Shown: positions 8,634 through 18,940, numbered from the stretch's first letter. The stretch is DNA of 64,000 nt from Betaproteobacteria bacterium (GCA_029863175.1 JAOTVX010000003.1:77543-141542); one strand, 5' to 3'. The notes: generated from the sequence alone by a model not told the origin. A program made the numbers and translations.

Positions 8634-9659
8634 ATGCCACACCAGGTCACGATCAAACCCAGCGATCACGTTTTTTCCGTCAACGATGGCGAAACCGTGC
8701 TCGATGCGGCGCTGCGCGAGGGCTTTATCATCGCCTACGGCTGCCGCAACGGCGCCTGTGGCTCGTGCAAGGGCGGGCTCCTCGAAGGTCAGATCGACTA
8801 TGGCCACTATCAAGAGCACGCCTTGCCCGATGCCGAGAAGCAGGCCGGCATGGCGCTCTTCTGCCAGGCGCGACCGCTCACCGACCTCGTGATCCGGGCC
8901 CGGGAGGTCGGGGGCGTGAAAGGCATCGAGATCCGGAAGCTGCCGGCGCGCGTGCACAAAATGGAACGCCTCGCGCCCGAAGTCATGGCGCTGCAACTCA
9001 AGCTGCCGGCGAATGACCGCCTGCAGTTTCTTGCCGGCCAGTACATCGACCTCCTGCTGCCGGGCAACGCGCGCCGGAGCTTCTCGATGGCGAACGCGCC
9101 GCATGACGACGCCTTCCTGCAGCTGCACCTGAGGAACTACGGCGGCCGCTTCAGCGAGCATGTCTTCGGCAAGATGAAGGAACGGGACATCCTGCGCTTC
9201 GAGGGTCCATTCGGCATCTTCTTCCTGCGCGAGGACAGCGACAAGCCCATCATATTGCTCGCAAGCGGAACCGGCTTTGCACCGATCAAAGCCATGGTAG
9301 AGCACGCGCTGCACAAGCGGCTGCAGCGACCCATCACCCTGTACTGGGGCTGCCGCGCCCGCGCTGATCTCTATCTCGACGAACTGGCTGAGCACTGGCA
9401 CCGCGAGCACGGCATCCGCTACGTTCCCGTGCTCTCGGATGCGCAACGTGGTGACCAATGGACTGGCCGCACGGGCCTCGTGCATCACGCGGTGATGGAA
9501 GACTTTCCCGACCTGTCGGGCCACCAGGTCTATGCCTGCGGGTCACCGGTGATGGTGGAGGCCGCGCACCACGACTTTACGGCCCGGTGCGGGCTGACCG
9601 AGGACGAGTTCTACTCGGATTCGTTCACGCCCTCCATGCCCGAAACCGGGCCGACGTGA
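8634..9659 (+). CDS. 2Fe-2S ferredoxin/flavoprotein NAD(P)H reductase (AscD-like)
   Basis: 341 residues. The N-terminal plant-type 2Fe-2S domain has C37, C42 and C45 in YGCRNGACGSC and a fourth Cys in ALFCQARP. An FAD domain (RRSFSMANAP) and an NAD(P) domain (LLASGTGFAPIKAM, YACGSPVMV) follow. The architecture is that of CDP-6-deoxy-glucoseen reductases and oxygenase reductase components. Its electron acceptor is not evident. It is transcribed divergently from the epimerase gene, which starts only 63 bp away. Confidence 0.88.
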   Translation: MPHQVTIKPSDHVFSVNDGETVLDAALREGFIIAYGCRNGACGSCKGGLLEGQIDYGHYQEHALPDAEKQAGMALFCQARPLTDLVIRAREVGGVKGIEIRKLPARVHKMERLAPEVMALQLKLPANDRLQFLAGQYIDLLLPGNARRSFSMANAPHDDAFLQLHLRNYGGRFSEHVFGKMKERDILRFEGPFGIFFLREDSDKPIILLASGTGFAPIKAMVEHALHKRLQRPITLYWGCRARADLYLDELAEHWHREHGIRYVPVLSDAQRGDQWTGRTGLVHHAVMEDFPDLSGHQVYACGSPVMVEAAHHDFTARCGLTEDEFYSDSFTPSMPETGPT

Positions 9660-9732
9660 ACTTTGCGGCGTGACTGGAACGTAACGCAAAAATCAAAATT
9701 AGCCGCCGATATACGCCGATAAGCCCCAACAT

Positions 9733-9824
9733 TGAACCGCCAAGACGCCAAGAGAAGCAAGAATTAAGAGCAGTTACTCATCACCCATCACCCATCACGC
9801 TCCATTCACCATTCGCCATTCACC
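9733..9824. repeat. Mixed short tandem repeats downstream of the reductase gene
   Basis: ACCGCCAAGACGCCAAGAG (about 9736-9755) has a 9-bp period. It is followed by 7-bp arrays CATCACC (about 9779-9799) and CATTCAC/CATTCGC (about 9802-9823). They fill the gap between two converging genes; no gene was seen. Confidence 0.7.
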
Positions 9825-9829
9825 GGGTT

Positions 9830-11041
9830 TTAGAGCGGCGTGCGGCGGCGCCCGTCGGTGACGGCCTTAAGCTGCAAGAGTGCGAGGGTGAAGCTCTCAC
9901 GTTGATGGAGCTGCGCGGCCTCCGTGTTGCCAAGCTTCTCGTGCAGGCCGGCCAGCGCGAGATGAGCCGAGTAGGTCGGCTCGACCGCAATGCTCGCCTC
10001 AAGATAGCTTTGTGCCTTGCCCCAAAGTTCCTGTGTGCTGCACAACCTGCCCAACGTGAGCAGCAGCACGGCGTCGCGCGGGTAGGACTTTACCCAGCTT
10101 TCCGCCCGCTCGATTCGCCGCAACGCGTCGCCGCCGTCGCACTCGGCATAGAGCGCAACAATATCGCTGTCCCAGCTCGACTCGAGCGCCTCCTCGATGA
10201 CGCGGTGTGCCTGCGTGCATCCCTCGAGTGCGATGAAGCAGCGTGCGGCCGCGCCCGCGATCCGGCTGTCGGTGCGCTCTTTCGCCGGCACCTTGCGCCA
10301 CGCCTCTTCCAGCGCCACCACGTCGAGCGCCTTGCGCGTCAGGTTCTCGACCAGCGCGACGCGGCGGATTTGCGTCGCCTGGTCGGCGTCGAACACTTTG
10401 CGCCGCTGCAGCTCGTTCACCAGTGGGAGCGCCTGATCCCAGTTGCGCAGCTGCTGCTGTGCCGTCAGCTCGAGCCGCAGCGCTGCGGTATGCCGGCGCG
10501 GTAACCGCTGCAGCACGTCGAGCGCCTCCTCGAAGCGGCGCTGATCCACCAGCAGCTCGGCCTCGGTGACCACCCGCATCGGCTCGTCGCCGCCCGCCGC
10601 GGCCGCGGCGCGCGCGAGATAGCCGTCGCGCCGCTCATAAGCGCACAGACCGTGTGCCGCGCGCGCAGCAAGAACCGCGCTCAGATCCGGCTGCTCACCC
10701 ATGTCAAGGGCGCGCTGCGCCGCTTTCTCGGCGCGCGCGTAACGACCTGCGAAATACTCGTGCAGCGCGGTGGCGAGGGTCGCTCGCGCCTTCCTGCGCC
10801 GGCGCGCCGCCCGGTACTCGCGTACCTGGCCCGGCAAGCGCGCCGTGGCCGCAAACATCCGGACGATGAGGTAGAAGATGATGAATGCCGCGGCCAGCAG
10901 CAGCAAAAGGAGGTTGAGCGAGAGCTCGATGCGATAGGGCGCGGAAACTACCAGCACGTAGCCGGTGCTGTAGCGCGCGAGCAGGGTCAGGCCCACCGCG
11001 ATCGCGACGATCATCACGATCCAGATCAGCGCCCGCAACAC
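9830..11041 (-). CDS. hemY: HemY-like TPR membrane protein of the heme operon
   Basis: 403 residues with two N-terminal membrane helices (about 3-25 and 40-62), an Arg-rich cytosolic segment and a long helical TPR domain (HemY_N plus TPR). This is the proteobacterial HemY of hemCDXY operons, not protoporphyrinogen oxidase; its exact function is unresolved. It is the last gene of the cluster and ends in the repeat-filled gap before 9830. Confidence 0.9.
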   Translation of the reverse strand: MLRALIWIVMIVAIAVGLTLLARYSTGYVLVVSAPYRIELSLNLLLLLLAAAFIIFYLIVRMFAATARLPGQVREYRAARRRRKARATLATALHEYFAGRYARAEKAAQRALDMGEQPDLSAVLAARAAHGLCAYERRDGYLARAAAAAGGDEPMRVVTEAELLVDQRRFEEALDVLQRLPRRHTAALRLELTAQQQLRNWDQALPLVNELQRRKVFDADQATQIRRVALVENLTRKALDVVALEEAWRKVPAKERTDSRIAGAAARCFIALEGCTQAHRVIEEALESSWDSDIVALYAECDGGDALRRIERAESWVKSYPRDAVLLLTLGRLCSTQELWGKAQSYLEASIAVEPTYSAHLALAGLHEKLGNTEAAQLHQRESFTLALLQLKAVTDGRRRTPL

Positions 11042-11189
11042 GAGTCTGCCTCCGGATTTTGAAGAAAGATCCCCGACCGCCCGGTCACACGGCTGAACGC
11101 CGAGCGCGGCACTTTAACGAGCCGCACACGGCAGACGGGCAGGAAACAGGCGCCAACGGTTGGTCCGATCACGGTTCACCGGTCACTGA

Positions 11190-12317
11190 TTACGGCTTCT
11201 GAGTGGCGTCCGCTCGCGCGCGCCGGTAGCCACGCACGGCCTCCAGCGAGGCCGAAATGTCCGGTACCTCGGCGCTCAGTTCGGCCGCGTGCAGGTTCGA
11301 CAGCATTGTGACGTCGCGCGCGACGGCGTCGTTGCGCACATCGTAGTAGCGCTGCAGCCAGTCGCGCGCTGCGCCGAGGTCGGCCTTGTAGCTCTGCATA
11401 TCGCGCGCGAGCAGGCCGAGCCGCGCACCGAGCAACCGCAGCTTGAGATTCTCGCGCAGGAAAAATGCCTGCGAGGGCGCCAGCAGGGGAATATCGGGGC
11501 GGTCCATGCGCTGGACCCGCACGAGCTGTTTCAGCTCTTCCCAGGTCTCGCGTAACAGCCGCTTCCAGAGCGGCTCCTCGGCCTCCCCGGGGTCGGACCG
11601 CGCGCCGGACTGAGGCCGCATGTCCATGGACAGGGGCAGCGTGTCCACGCGGACGAGGAGTTCGTCGAGCTGCGCGCTGATGCCGACGGTGTCGACCGTG
11701 GCATGCCCTTGCAGCCGGGCGATGTCGCCGCTGATCGCCTGGCGCACCCCGGTCAACTGGGGTTGCGCCAGCCGCTGGAGCTTTTCCTCTGCCGTCCGCA
11801 GGGCGGCGAGCGCTACCTTAACATTGCCGCTGAGTCGCAGCTGCTGGCTCGCGATGATGAGTGTCTGCTCGATCTCCACAACAGCCCAGTCGTCACGGTT
11901 GCGGGAGAGATCCTGGAGCAACGTTTCCAACGCAGCTAGCTGCGCCTGGGTTTGCCCGACCCGGCTTTCCAGCGCGCCCAGCTTGCCTTGAACCGCAGAC
12001 ATCGCCTCGCCCACCTGCTCCGAGACGCGGCGGTTCTCGAGCGCCTTCACATCCGCGCTGGCCAGTTTCTGCGCCAACTCCTTGCGCATGGCACCGGTTT
12101 CGATGCGGCCTTGGTACCAATACCACCCCAACAACCCCGCGACGATGACAATGACCATGAACGCAAGGCCGATGCCGCGCCACCCTAGCGTGCGCGCCGG
12201 CGCGGCGACGGGCTCAGCCGCGGGCTCTGCTCCTGCCGGCTCAGCAGCAGTTTCCTGCTCGGGCCCCGGCACGGGCTCTGCTTCCGGCTGCGTTTTCTCC
12301 TGCGGGGATTCGCTCAT
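11190..12317 (-). CDS. hemX: HemX-family protein of the heme operon
   Basis: 375 residues. The N-terminus is rich in Pro, Glu and Ala, one membrane helix lies at about 48-66, a coiled coil follows (about 75-130), and then the HemX domain. It is often annotated as uroporphyrinogen-III C-methyltransferase but lacks the SAM-binding methyltransferase fold, so that label should not be used. It lies between hemD and hemY, its usual position. Confidence 0.88.
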   Translation of the reverse strand: MSESPQEKTQPEAEPVPGPEQETAAEPAGAEPAAEPVAAPARTLGWRGIGLAFMVIVIVAGLLGWYWYQGRIETGAMRKELAQKLASADVKALENRRVSEQVGEAMSAVQGKLGALESRVGQTQAQLAALETLLQDLSRNRDDWAVVEIEQTLIIASQQLRLSGNVKVALAALRTAEEKLQRLAQPQLTGVRQAISGDIARLQGHATVDTVGISAQLDELLVRVDTLPLSMDMRPQSGARSDPGEAEEPLWKRLLRETWEELKQLVRVQRMDRPDIPLLAPSQAFFLRENLKLRLLGARLGLLARDMQSYKADLGAARDWLQRYYDVRNDAVARDVTMLSNLHAAELSAEVPDISASLEAVRGYRRARADATQKP

Positions 12318-12612
12318 GCGACGTGATGGGCTGGCTCAGCCGATAGTATGGAGCGTCGTCCACGGTGCTGCAACACTGGAAGCCGTCCCAAAAATGCTCA
12401 TGAAACCGCAGATGAACGCCGATGCCGAACACCAGCCGGAACGGTTTCGGGTTGTCCGCGTTGATCGGCGCTCATCGGCGGTTGCCTGAACGTTTCAAGG
12501 TTCTTAAGAGCCGTTCTAGCACCCGGTAGTGACGACTTGTCACCGTTGGCTCATGGATAGTCACCGAAAAGCTTGAGGCTGGCAGCACACTGGATCTCGA
12601 TTACCTCGACCG
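12318..12612. repeat. hemD-hemX spacer with 10-11-bp repeats
   Basis: This 295-bp gap separates genes that are usually adjacent or fused. It carries CGCAGATGAACGCCGATG near 12408 and TGATCGGCGCTCATCGGCGG at about 12464-12482, the 10-11-bp repeat theme seen elsewhere in the window. I see no coding potential. Confidence 0.45.
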
Positions 12613-13398
12613 TTATCCTTGGCCGCTCGGAATGGCGAAGTGTTCTTTCAGAGCATCCATCAGGCCCTCGTCGGCGGGTTCGGTGACGATCACGCGCGTG
12701 AGCCCCAGCTCGCGCGCGACCTCGGCGATGCGCGGATGTGGCACGAACACCGGTGTTTTTCGCAACCACTGACGCCCGAGGGCACCAATCATCTCGTAGA
12801 GGTTGCGTAGGCCTTCGCTGCTAGTCACCGTGACCGCGTCGAGCTCGTTGCGCGCCCACGCCTTGAGCAGCGGCGCCGCATCCAGATTGGGCGTGCCCCG
12901 GCGATAGCATTCCGCGTATTCCACGCCAGCGCCGCGCGCCTTCAAGGTGTCACCGAGCAGCTCGCGGCCGCCGTCGCCGCGGAAGATCACGATGCGCTTG
13001 CCCCGCATCTCCTGCAGCTCGGGCAGCTCGAGCAGCGCCTCGCTGTCGAAGCGGCGCGCCGGCGCAATTGCGTTGGTCACCCCGAAGCGTGCGAGCTCCT
13101 TCACGCCCCCGCGGCCAATCGCGGCACACTGCAGGCCGGGCGGCAGTGCGCGGTGCGCCGTGATCAGGTTCATGGCCTTGTTCACTGCATTGGGGCTGAT
13201 GAACACGGCGAGATCGAATTCGTCGAGGCGCGCGACAACGGCCAGCAACGGCTTGAGGTCCTCCACGTCGTGAATCTCCAGCACCGGAAACAGGATTGCC
13301 TCGCCTCCCGCGCCATGGATCATCGCGGCCAACTCCCGCGCCTGTTGCGCCGGGCGCGTGACCACGATGTTTCTTCCCGTGAGTGGCTGACCCTTCAT
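12613..13398 (-). CDS. hemD: Uroporphyrinogen-III synthase
   Basis: 261 residues. It closes hydroxymethylbilane to uroporphyrinogen III with inversion of ring D. The family is poorly conserved; support comes from GRNIVVTRPAQQARELAA at the start, DLAVFISPNAVNKAM, the two-lobed length and TSSEGLRNLYEMIG in the second lobe. Position directly after hemC confirms it. The 15-bp hemC-hemD gap contains a 10-bp ATCGGCGTTC repeat. Confidence 0.93.
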   Translation of the reverse strand: MKGQPLTGRNIVVTRPAQQARELAAMIHGAGGEAILFPVLEIHDVEDLKPLLAVVARLDEFDLAVFISPNAVNKAMNLITAHRALPPGLQCAAIGRGGVKELARFGVTNAIAPARRFDSEALLELPELQEMRGKRIVIFRGDGGRELLGDTLKARGAGVEYAECYRRGTPNLDAAPLLKAWARNELDAVTVTSSEGLRNLYEMIGALGRQWLRKTPVFVPHPRIAEVARELGLTRVIVTEPADEGLMDALKEHFAIPSGQG

Positions 13399-13413
13399 CG
13401 GCGTTCATCGGCG

Positions 13414-14379
13414 TTAATCGGCGGCTTGCTTTTCCAGCTCAGCGAGGATCGCGTCGGCACCACGGGATCTGAGCTCTTCAGCGAGTGCAATGCCCAGTGC
13501 CTCCGCGTCGGCTGCGACACCCGTGCGTTCCCCGGCGATCATCCGGCTTCCATCGGGTGCCCCAACGAACGCGCGCAGGCGCAATTGCGTGCCGCTCAGC
13601 TGAGCATAGGCCCCGAGCGGCACATTGCAGCTGCCCGAAAGCGCGCGGGACAGCGCCCGCTCCGCCGTCACGCACAGCAACGTATCGCGGTGACCCAGGG
13701 GGTTTAGCAGCTCGAAGAGGTCGGCCCGGTCGGCACGGCATTCCAGGCCCAGCGCGCCCTGCCCCGGCGCGGGCAGGCTCTCCTCCGGCTCGAGCAGCGC
13801 CGTCACACGCTGCTCGAGTCCAAGGCGCCTGAGTCCGGCGGCCGCCAGCAGGATTGCATCGAACGCGCCTTCGTCCAGTTTGCGCAAGCGGGTGGTCACG
13901 TTGCCGCGCAACGGTCGCACCTCGAGACGAGAATGTTGGGCACGCACCTGGCATTCCCGGCGCAGGCTGGAAGTGCCAACCCGCGCGCCCGCTGGCAGCG
14001 CGGCGAGCCCCGGGTAGCGGCCAGACATGAAAGCGTCGCGGGGATCTTCACGCTCCATGACCCCGGCCAGCGCAAAGCCCGCGGGCAGGTGCATCGGCAC
14101 ATCTTTCATGGAGTGCACGGCAATATCGGCGCGGCCGGATGCGAGCGCGTCCTCCAACTCCTTGATGAACAGGCCCTTGCCGCCGATCTTTGCCAGCGAG
14201 ACATCGAGCCGACGGTCACCCTCCGTGGTCAGGCCGAGCACCGCGATTTCCGCGCGCGGGTATAATCCGGCCAGCCGTGACTGGACGTGGCGCGCCTGCC
14301 ACATTGCAAGCGCGCTTTCGCGCGACGCGATGACGATGCGCCGCGTCGCTGCCCCGGCGACATTACCGCTCAACGCCAA
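13414..14379 (-). CDS. hemC: Hydroxymethylbilane synthase (porphobilinogen deaminase)
   Basis: About 321 residues. It polymerises four porphobilinogens using a dipyrromethane cofactor on the Cys of [14 protein letters not shown] (about residue 250). Other signatures are [24 protein letters not shown] and [11 protein letters not shown]. No in-frame ATG precedes the conserved start, so a TTG near 14379 is the likely initiator. It is first of hemC-D-X-Y. Confidence 0.96.
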   Translation of the reverse strand: MALSGNVAGAATRRIVIASRESALAMWQARHVQSRLAGLYPRAEIAVLGLTTEGDRRLDVSLAKIGGKGLFIKELEDALASGRADIAVHSMKDVPMHLPAGFALAGVMEREDPRDAFMSGRYPGLAALPAGARVGTSSLRRECQVRAQHSRLEVRPLRGNVTTRLRKLDEGAFDAILLAAAGLRRLGLEQRVTALLEPEESLPAPGQGALGLECRADRADLFELLNPLGHRDTLLCVTAERALSRALSGSCNVPLGAYAQLSGTQLRLRAFVGAPDGSRMIAGERTGVAADAEALGIALAEELRSRGADAILAELEKQAAD

Positions 14380-14388
14380 CCTCGCGAA

Positions 14389-14637
14389 ATGCTTTCAAGC
14401 CGATCCCTGCCACACCTGCTGGTCGCGGCGATTCTAGCATGCGCGACCACCGCATCCTGCGCGCAGAGCACCGGGCAGCTGCCGCGCGCCGACGACTTCG
14501 CAACGCTGGCCAAAGAAGCACGCACGCGGCGCGTGCCGGTCATGATCGCCTTCGTTCAGCCGGCCGTTGAGGCCGGGCTCATCAAGCTGCGCGCGGCGCC
14601 GGATCAGCGGGAGAATTCCCGCACCACGTGCTGCTGA
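14389..14637 (+). pseudogene. Truncated exported thioredoxin-like stub
   Basis: An 82-residue frame starts with a lipoprotein-like signal (LLVAAILACATTASCAQ) and continues DDFATLAKEARTRRVPVMI followed by AFVQP. That resembles the beginning of an exported thioredoxin-fold protein, up to where the CxxC active site should follow. The active site is absent and the frame runs into the 3' end of the convergent response-regulator gene. It looks like a 5' remnant left by a deletion. The family assignment is tentative. Confidence 0.4.
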
Positions 14638-15365
14638 CGCCGGCTCACCGGGAGTTTCTCCTCGATACCGTTGAGCAGTACTACCCAGTGCGTTTCCCCG
14701 TCCTTCGCCGTGCGCTCGAAGCCGCGGATGGCCGCGCGCGCAACCAGGCAGTTGCGATGCACCCGCACAAAACGCTCCGCGTACTCTTCCTCGAGCCGGG
14801 TCAGTGATTCCTCGATCAGGTGCTCGCCCTTGACGGTACGCACGGTCAGGTACTTGAGCTCGGCCTTCAGATAGACAACGTCCACGATCGGGATGAGCTC
14901 GATCTTGCCCCGCTCCTGCGCGCTCAGGTGCGCGCGCGGTGCCCGCTGGAGCTCGCGGAGTGTTTCGGGCCGTGGCGGACGCGCCGTCCGCACCCGCGCC
15001 AGTGCTTCTTTCAGCCGCGCCGCGCGAATAGGCTTGAGCAGGTAGTCGACCGCGTTCACCTCGAACGCCTTCAGCGCATACACGTCGTACGCGGTGGCAA
15101 AAATCACGGCCGGCGGCCGGTCCAGCTTCAGCAGGTGGTGCGCCAGCTCAATGCCGTCCATTTCGGGCATGCGCACATCGAGCAGCACGACATCGCAAGG
15201 CACGCGCTCGAGCAGTTCGAGCGCCGCGCGCCCGCTTGCCGCGTCGCCCGCGACCTCGAGCGGCAGCTCCTGTGCGCAGTCGGCAAGCACGTCGTGCAGG
15301 CGGGAGCGTGCCGGCGCCTCATCGTCCACGATCAGCACTCGTAACGGTTTGGGGGATTCAGTCAC
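14604..15365 (-). CDS. LytTR response regulator (AlgR-like)
   Basis: 253 residues. The N-terminal receiver domain has the phosphoacceptor Asp in VVLLDVRMPEMDG (about 62) and the conserved Lys in YLLKPI. The C-terminal LytTR DNA-binding domain (about 145-250) includes FVRVHRNCLVARAAI. It is paired with the histidine kinase gene just upstream. The argH-algZ-algR-hemC order matches Pseudomonas, where AlgR controls alginate and type IV pili; targets here are unknown. Confidence 0.93.
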   Translation of the reverse strand: MTESPKPLRVLIVDDEAPARSRLHDVLADCAQELPLEVAGDAASGRAALELLERVPCDVVLLDVRMPEMDGIELAHHLLKLDRPPAVIFATAYDVYALKAFEVNAVDYLLKPIRAARLKEALARVRTARPPRPETLRELQRAPRAHLSAQERGKIELIPIVDVVYLKAELKYLTVRTVKGEHLIEESLTRLEEEYAERFVRVHRNCLVARAAIRGFERTAKDGETHWVVLLNGIEEKLPVSRRQQHVVREFSR

Positions 15366-15375
15366 GACTCAGCAC

Positions 15376-16395
15376 TCACGAATCACTGCCTTTGACGTAG
15401 GGCATCGCGATGTGCACCTGATAGGTATCATCGCCGACGCGCGTATCGAGCGTCGCCTCGGCGTCGAAGTGCAACTGCAGCCGCTCGCGGATATTGGCAA
15501 GCGCCATCTTGTTGCCGGCGTGATGTCCCCCCTCTTGGCGATACGGGTTGCGCAGCACCGCGTGCACCTGTCCCCGCGCGCCGTAGATGTTAATGCTGAC
15601 CACGCCGGGCTCGACCCGCGGCTCGATGCCATGGTAGACGGCATTCTCCAGCAACGGCTGGAGCACCAGCGGGGGCACGAGCGCGTCGGCTGGCATGTTG
15701 TCGATATGCCACTCGACCTGGAGCCGGTCGCCTAACCGCAATTGCTCGAGTTCGAGGTATTGCCGGCACAGGTTCACTTCGCGCGCGAGCGACGAGAGAC
15801 TGCGATTGTCGGCCATCAGCACGCGAAAGAGGTCGGCCATGTCCTCGAGCGCGCCCTCCGCTCGCTTCGGGTTCTGACGGATGAGCGAGAGCACCGCGTT
15901 GATGCTGTTGAAGAGAAAGTGCGGCCGAATGCGCGCCTGCAGCGCTTGCAGCCGTGCTTCGGTGAACGCGGGCGACAGTGCGCGCCCCCGCAGGTCGAAA
16001 TACAGCAGAAGCGTGCTGGTCGCCAACGCGACCAGCATCCAGTAGCGCGTCAATGGCGCAGGATCGGCATCGAGCAGCGGTTGGCCGAAAGTATAGAGCA
16101 GCGCGGTCAGGACGAACTCGATGGCGAGCACCGCCAATACGCCGAGGTAATAGGACAGGCGCTTCAGCAGGTCGTTCAGCGCCACGAGAGCAAACAGGCT
16201 GAGGATCAGCAGCGGCTGCACGATGGCGGAAGACTCCAGCAGCGCGATCCACAGCAGGCGCAGGTCCTTCGCCTGCACGATTGCCGCGGCCAGCGCCATC
16301 ACGTTCACGATGACCACGATGCGCAGGGCGATGCCGAGATTGCGGAAGTTCGGCAGGGCGCCTGAATAGGCGTTTTGATTTATACTTCTCGCCAT
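15376..16395 (-). CDS. LytS/AlgZ-type sensor histidine kinase
   Basis: 339 residues. Four to five membrane helices fill the first 140 residues. A His_kinase domain follows with the phosphorylated His in RIRPHFLFNSINAVLSLIR, then a HATPase_c domain with LVLQPLLENAVYHGI. It would phosphorylate the LytTR regulator encoded 10 bp downstream. It is divergent from argH, across a gap of about 150 bp. Confidence 0.93.
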   Translation of the reverse strand: MARSINQNAYSGALPNFRNLGIALRIVVIVNVMALAAAIVQAKDLRLLWIALLESSAIVQPLLILSLFALVALNDLLKRLSYYLGVLAVLAIEFVLTALLYTFGQPLLDADPAPLTRYWMLVALATSTLLLYFDLRGRALSPAFTEARLQALQARIRPHFLFNSINAVLSLIRQNPKRAEGALEDMADLFRVLMADNRSLSSLAREVNLCRQYLELEQLRLGDRLQVEWHIDNMPADALVPPLVLQPLLENAVYHGIEPRVEPGVVSINIYGARGQVHAVLRNPYRQEGGHHAGNKMALANIRERLQLHFDAEATLDTRVGDDTYQVHIAMPYVKGSDS

Positions 16396-16542
16396 GCGCT
16401 ACCCGCACGATTACTTGCCGAGCGTTTCCCGATCGCCATCAGTGCACCCTGTCCGTCCCTGAAAGGCCTGTTGCGCTGCCACGCAGCGCCTGCTTGAAGC
16501 CGATCGAGAGTTGCCAGAACGCTGTAGATTCTAACAGCCAGT

Positions 16543-17937
16543 ATGTCCGCCAACGATAAACCCCAGAATAAGCCCTGGTCGGGCCGGTTTTCCGAGCCGG
16601 CAACCGAGCTCGTGCAGCGTTTCACCGCTTCGGTTTCGTTTGACCAGCGGCTTGCCGAGTATGACGTCGAGGGCTCGCTCGCCCACGCGCGCATGCTGCG
16701 CGCCGTGGGCGTGATCGGCAAGGACGACCTCGCGGGAATCGAGAAGGGGCTTACGCAGATCCGAACGGAGATCCAGTCCGGCACGTTCCCCTGGTCCGAG
16801 GCGTACGAGGACGTCCACCTCAACATCGAGCAGCGGCTGATCGAGCTCGCCGGCGAGTCGGGCAAGCGTCTGCATACCGCGCGCTCGCGCAACGACCAGG
16901 TGGCCACCGATGTGCGGCTCTTTCTGCGCGAGGCGATCGATCATTCGCTCGGACTCATCAAGGGCTTGCAGCGCGCGCTGCTCGACGTGGCCGATGCGCA
17001 CGCCGAAACGGTGATGCCGGGGTTCACCCACATGCAGGTGGCGCAGCCGGTGTCGTTTTCGCACCACCTCATGGCGTATTTCGAAATGTTCTCGCGCGAT
17101 GCCCAGCGACTGACCGATTGCCGCAAACGCGTTAACCGGCTGCCGCTCGGGGCGGCCGCACTGGCCGGCACCTCGTTCCCCATCGACCGCCAGGCCGTCG
17201 CCAGGGAACTGGGTTTCGATGGGATCTGCGAGAACTCGATCGACGCGGTTTCCGATCGCGATTTCGCGATCGAGTTTTGCGCCTGTGCGACGCTCGTCAT
17301 GATGCACCTTTCGCGCTTCTGCGAAGAACTCATCCTCTGGGCGAATCCCCGTTTTGGTTTCGTCGAGCTTGCTGACCGCTTCTGCACCGGCTCCTCCATC
17401 ATGCCGCAGAAAAAGAACCCGGACGTGGCCGAGCTCATCCGCGGCAAGACCGGGCGCGTGAACGGGCACCTCGTGGCACTGCTGACGCTGATGAAGGCGC
17501 AACCCCTCGCCTACAACCGCGACAATCAGGAAGATAAGGAGCCGCTCTTCGATACGGTCGACACCATGACGATGTGCCTCGCGGTCTTCTCGGAGCTGCT
17601 GCCGGGCATCAAGGTGCATCGTGAGGCAATGGCGAACGCCGCGCGCCAGGGGCACGCGACCGCGACCGATCTCGCGGAGTATCTGGTGCGCAAGGGCATG
17701 CCGTTCCGCGAGGCACACGAGGCGGTGTCGCAGGCGGTGCGCTTCGCGGAAGGCCGCGGCTGCGAGCTCGCGGATCTGAAGCTCGCCGAGCTACAAGAAT
17801 TCGCGCCGGCCGTAGATAAAGACGTGTTCGCTGCGTTGACGCTCGAGGGCTCGCTCAACTCCCGCACCCACATTGGCGGTACGGCGCCGGCGCGCGTCAA
17901 GGCAGCGATCGCGAAAGCACGGAAATCGTTAGCGTAA
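16543..17937 (+). CDS. argH: Argininosuccinate lyase
   Basis: 464 residues. It cleaves argininosuccinate to arginine and fumarate, the last step of arginine synthesis. The fumarase-superfamily signature [15 protein letters not shown] carries the mobile-loop serine; [13 protein letters not shown] and a TRSRNDQ-type early motif are present, and the length is standard. It is transcribed away from the AlgZ/AlgR pair. Confidence 0.98.
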   Translation: MSANDKPQNKPWSGRFSEPATELVQRFTASVSFDQRLAEYDVEGSLAHARMLRAVGVIGKDDLAGIEKGLTQIRTEIQSGTFPWSEAYEDVHLNIEQRLIELAGESGKRLHTARSRNDQVATDVRLFLREAIDHSLGLIKGLQRALLDVADAHAETVMPGFTHMQVAQPVSFSHHLMAYFEMFSRDAQRLTDCRKRVNRLPLGAAALAGTSFPIDRQAVARELGFDGICENSIDAVSDRDFAIEFCACATLVMMHLSRFCEELILWANPRFGFVELADRFCTGSSIMPQKKNPDVAELIRGKTGRVNGHLVALLTLMKAQPLAYNRDNQEDKEPLFDTVDTMTMCLAVFSELLPGIKVHREAMANAARQGHATATDLAEYLVRKGMPFREAHEAVSQAVRFAEGRGCELADLKLAELQEFAPAVDKDVFAALTLEGSLNSRTHIGGTAPARVKAAIAKARKSLA

Positions 17938-18007
17938 CGATTTCCGACGATTCCAACCGCGGCCATTCGTGGTTTCTTTCGGGCTTTTCCGGCCGCCCTC
18001 AGGCGCC

Positions 18008-18889
18008 ATGAACCCTTGGCCGGATATCGAGCAGTCAGTCCGCGAAACGTTAGGCGTGCCCTTTGCAATCGAGTCTCGCGCCAGGGCCGGTGGCGGTTGC
18101 ATCAGCGAAAGCTACTTGGTGCGAGGGCAAGGGCACGCCTTTTTCGTCAAGCTGAACGCTTCGGACCGGCTCTCGATGTTCGAGGCCGAGGCAGCGGGGC
18201 TCGATGAGATCGCGCGCTCGACCTCCGTGCGCGTCCCGCGGCCCCTGTGCCATGGTGCCGACGCGGGTGCGAGCTGGCTCGTGCTCGAGTATATCGAGCT
18301 GGGTCCCGCCAGCGGCCGCGGTATGGACGAGCTTGGCCGGAGGCTCGCTGCGATGCATCGTGTCACTGCGACGCGCGTCGGCTGGCACCGCGACAACACC
18401 ATCGGCGCCACGCCCCAGATCAACACGCCGGGCGCGGATTGGATCGCGTTCTGGCGCCAGCACCGGTTGGGGTTCCAGCTGCGGCTCGCCGGTGAAAACG
18501 GCCATCGCGGGCGCCTGCTGACACAAGGCGAGCGGTTGCTCGAGCAGCTGCCCGTCTTTTTTTCTGGCTATGAACCGCGCCCCTCATTGCTGCACGGCGA
18601 CCTGTGGTCGGGTAATGCCGCTTTTATGCGGGACGGGACGCCGGTTATCTTCGATCCCGCCGTTTATTACGGCGACCGCGAGGCCGACATCGCGATGACC
18701 GAGCTCTTCGGGGGCTTTTCGGCCGAATTCTACCGCGCGTACGACGAAACCGATCCCCGCGACCCCGGCTACGCGACGCGCAAGCTGCTCTACAACTTGT
18801 ATCACGTGCTCAACCACCTCAATCTGTTCGGCGGCGGCTATCGCGCGCAGGCCGAGCGCGTGATCGGCGAGCTCCTCGCGCAGACCTGA
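18008..18889 (+). CDS. Fructosamine kinase family protein
   Basis: 293 residues with a choline-kinase-like fold. GGGCISESYLV is the nucleotide loop, KLNASD holds the ATP lysine, LLHGDLWSGNAAF is the catalytic loop, and VIFDPAVYYGDREADIAM is the metal-binding DFG-like segment. The family phosphorylates ketosamine-modified lysines for deglycation. The ATG at 18008 matches the family start. It follows argH by 70 bp on the same strand. Confidence 0.9.
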   Translation: MNPWPDIEQSVRETLGVPFAIESRARAGGGCISESYLVRGQGHAFFVKLNASDRLSMFEAEAAGLDEIARSTSVRVPRPLCHGADAGASWLVLEYIELGPASGRGMDELGRRLAAMHRVTATRVGWHRDNTIGATPQINTPGADWIAFWRQHRLGFQLRLAGENGHRGRLLTQGERLLEQLPVFFSGYEPRPSLLHGDLWSGNAAFMRDGTPVIFDPAVYYGDREADIAMTELFGGFSAEFYRAYDETDPRDPGYATRKLLYNLYHVLNHLNLFGGGYRAQAERVIGELLAQT

Positions 18890-18940
18890 ACCATTCATCA
18901 ATCAGCGTTTATCTACGGTTTCGCTTTTGCCAGTCACTGG

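Noticed and set aside
11190..12317. Calling HemX a uroporphyrinogen-III methyltransferase
   Set aside because: The protein has a membrane helix and coiled coil but no SAM-binding methyltransferase motifs.
16531..17718. 395-codon open frame on the minus strand opposite argH
   Set aside because: It is a shadow of argH in GC-rich DNA; its translation has no recognisable family and argH is certain.
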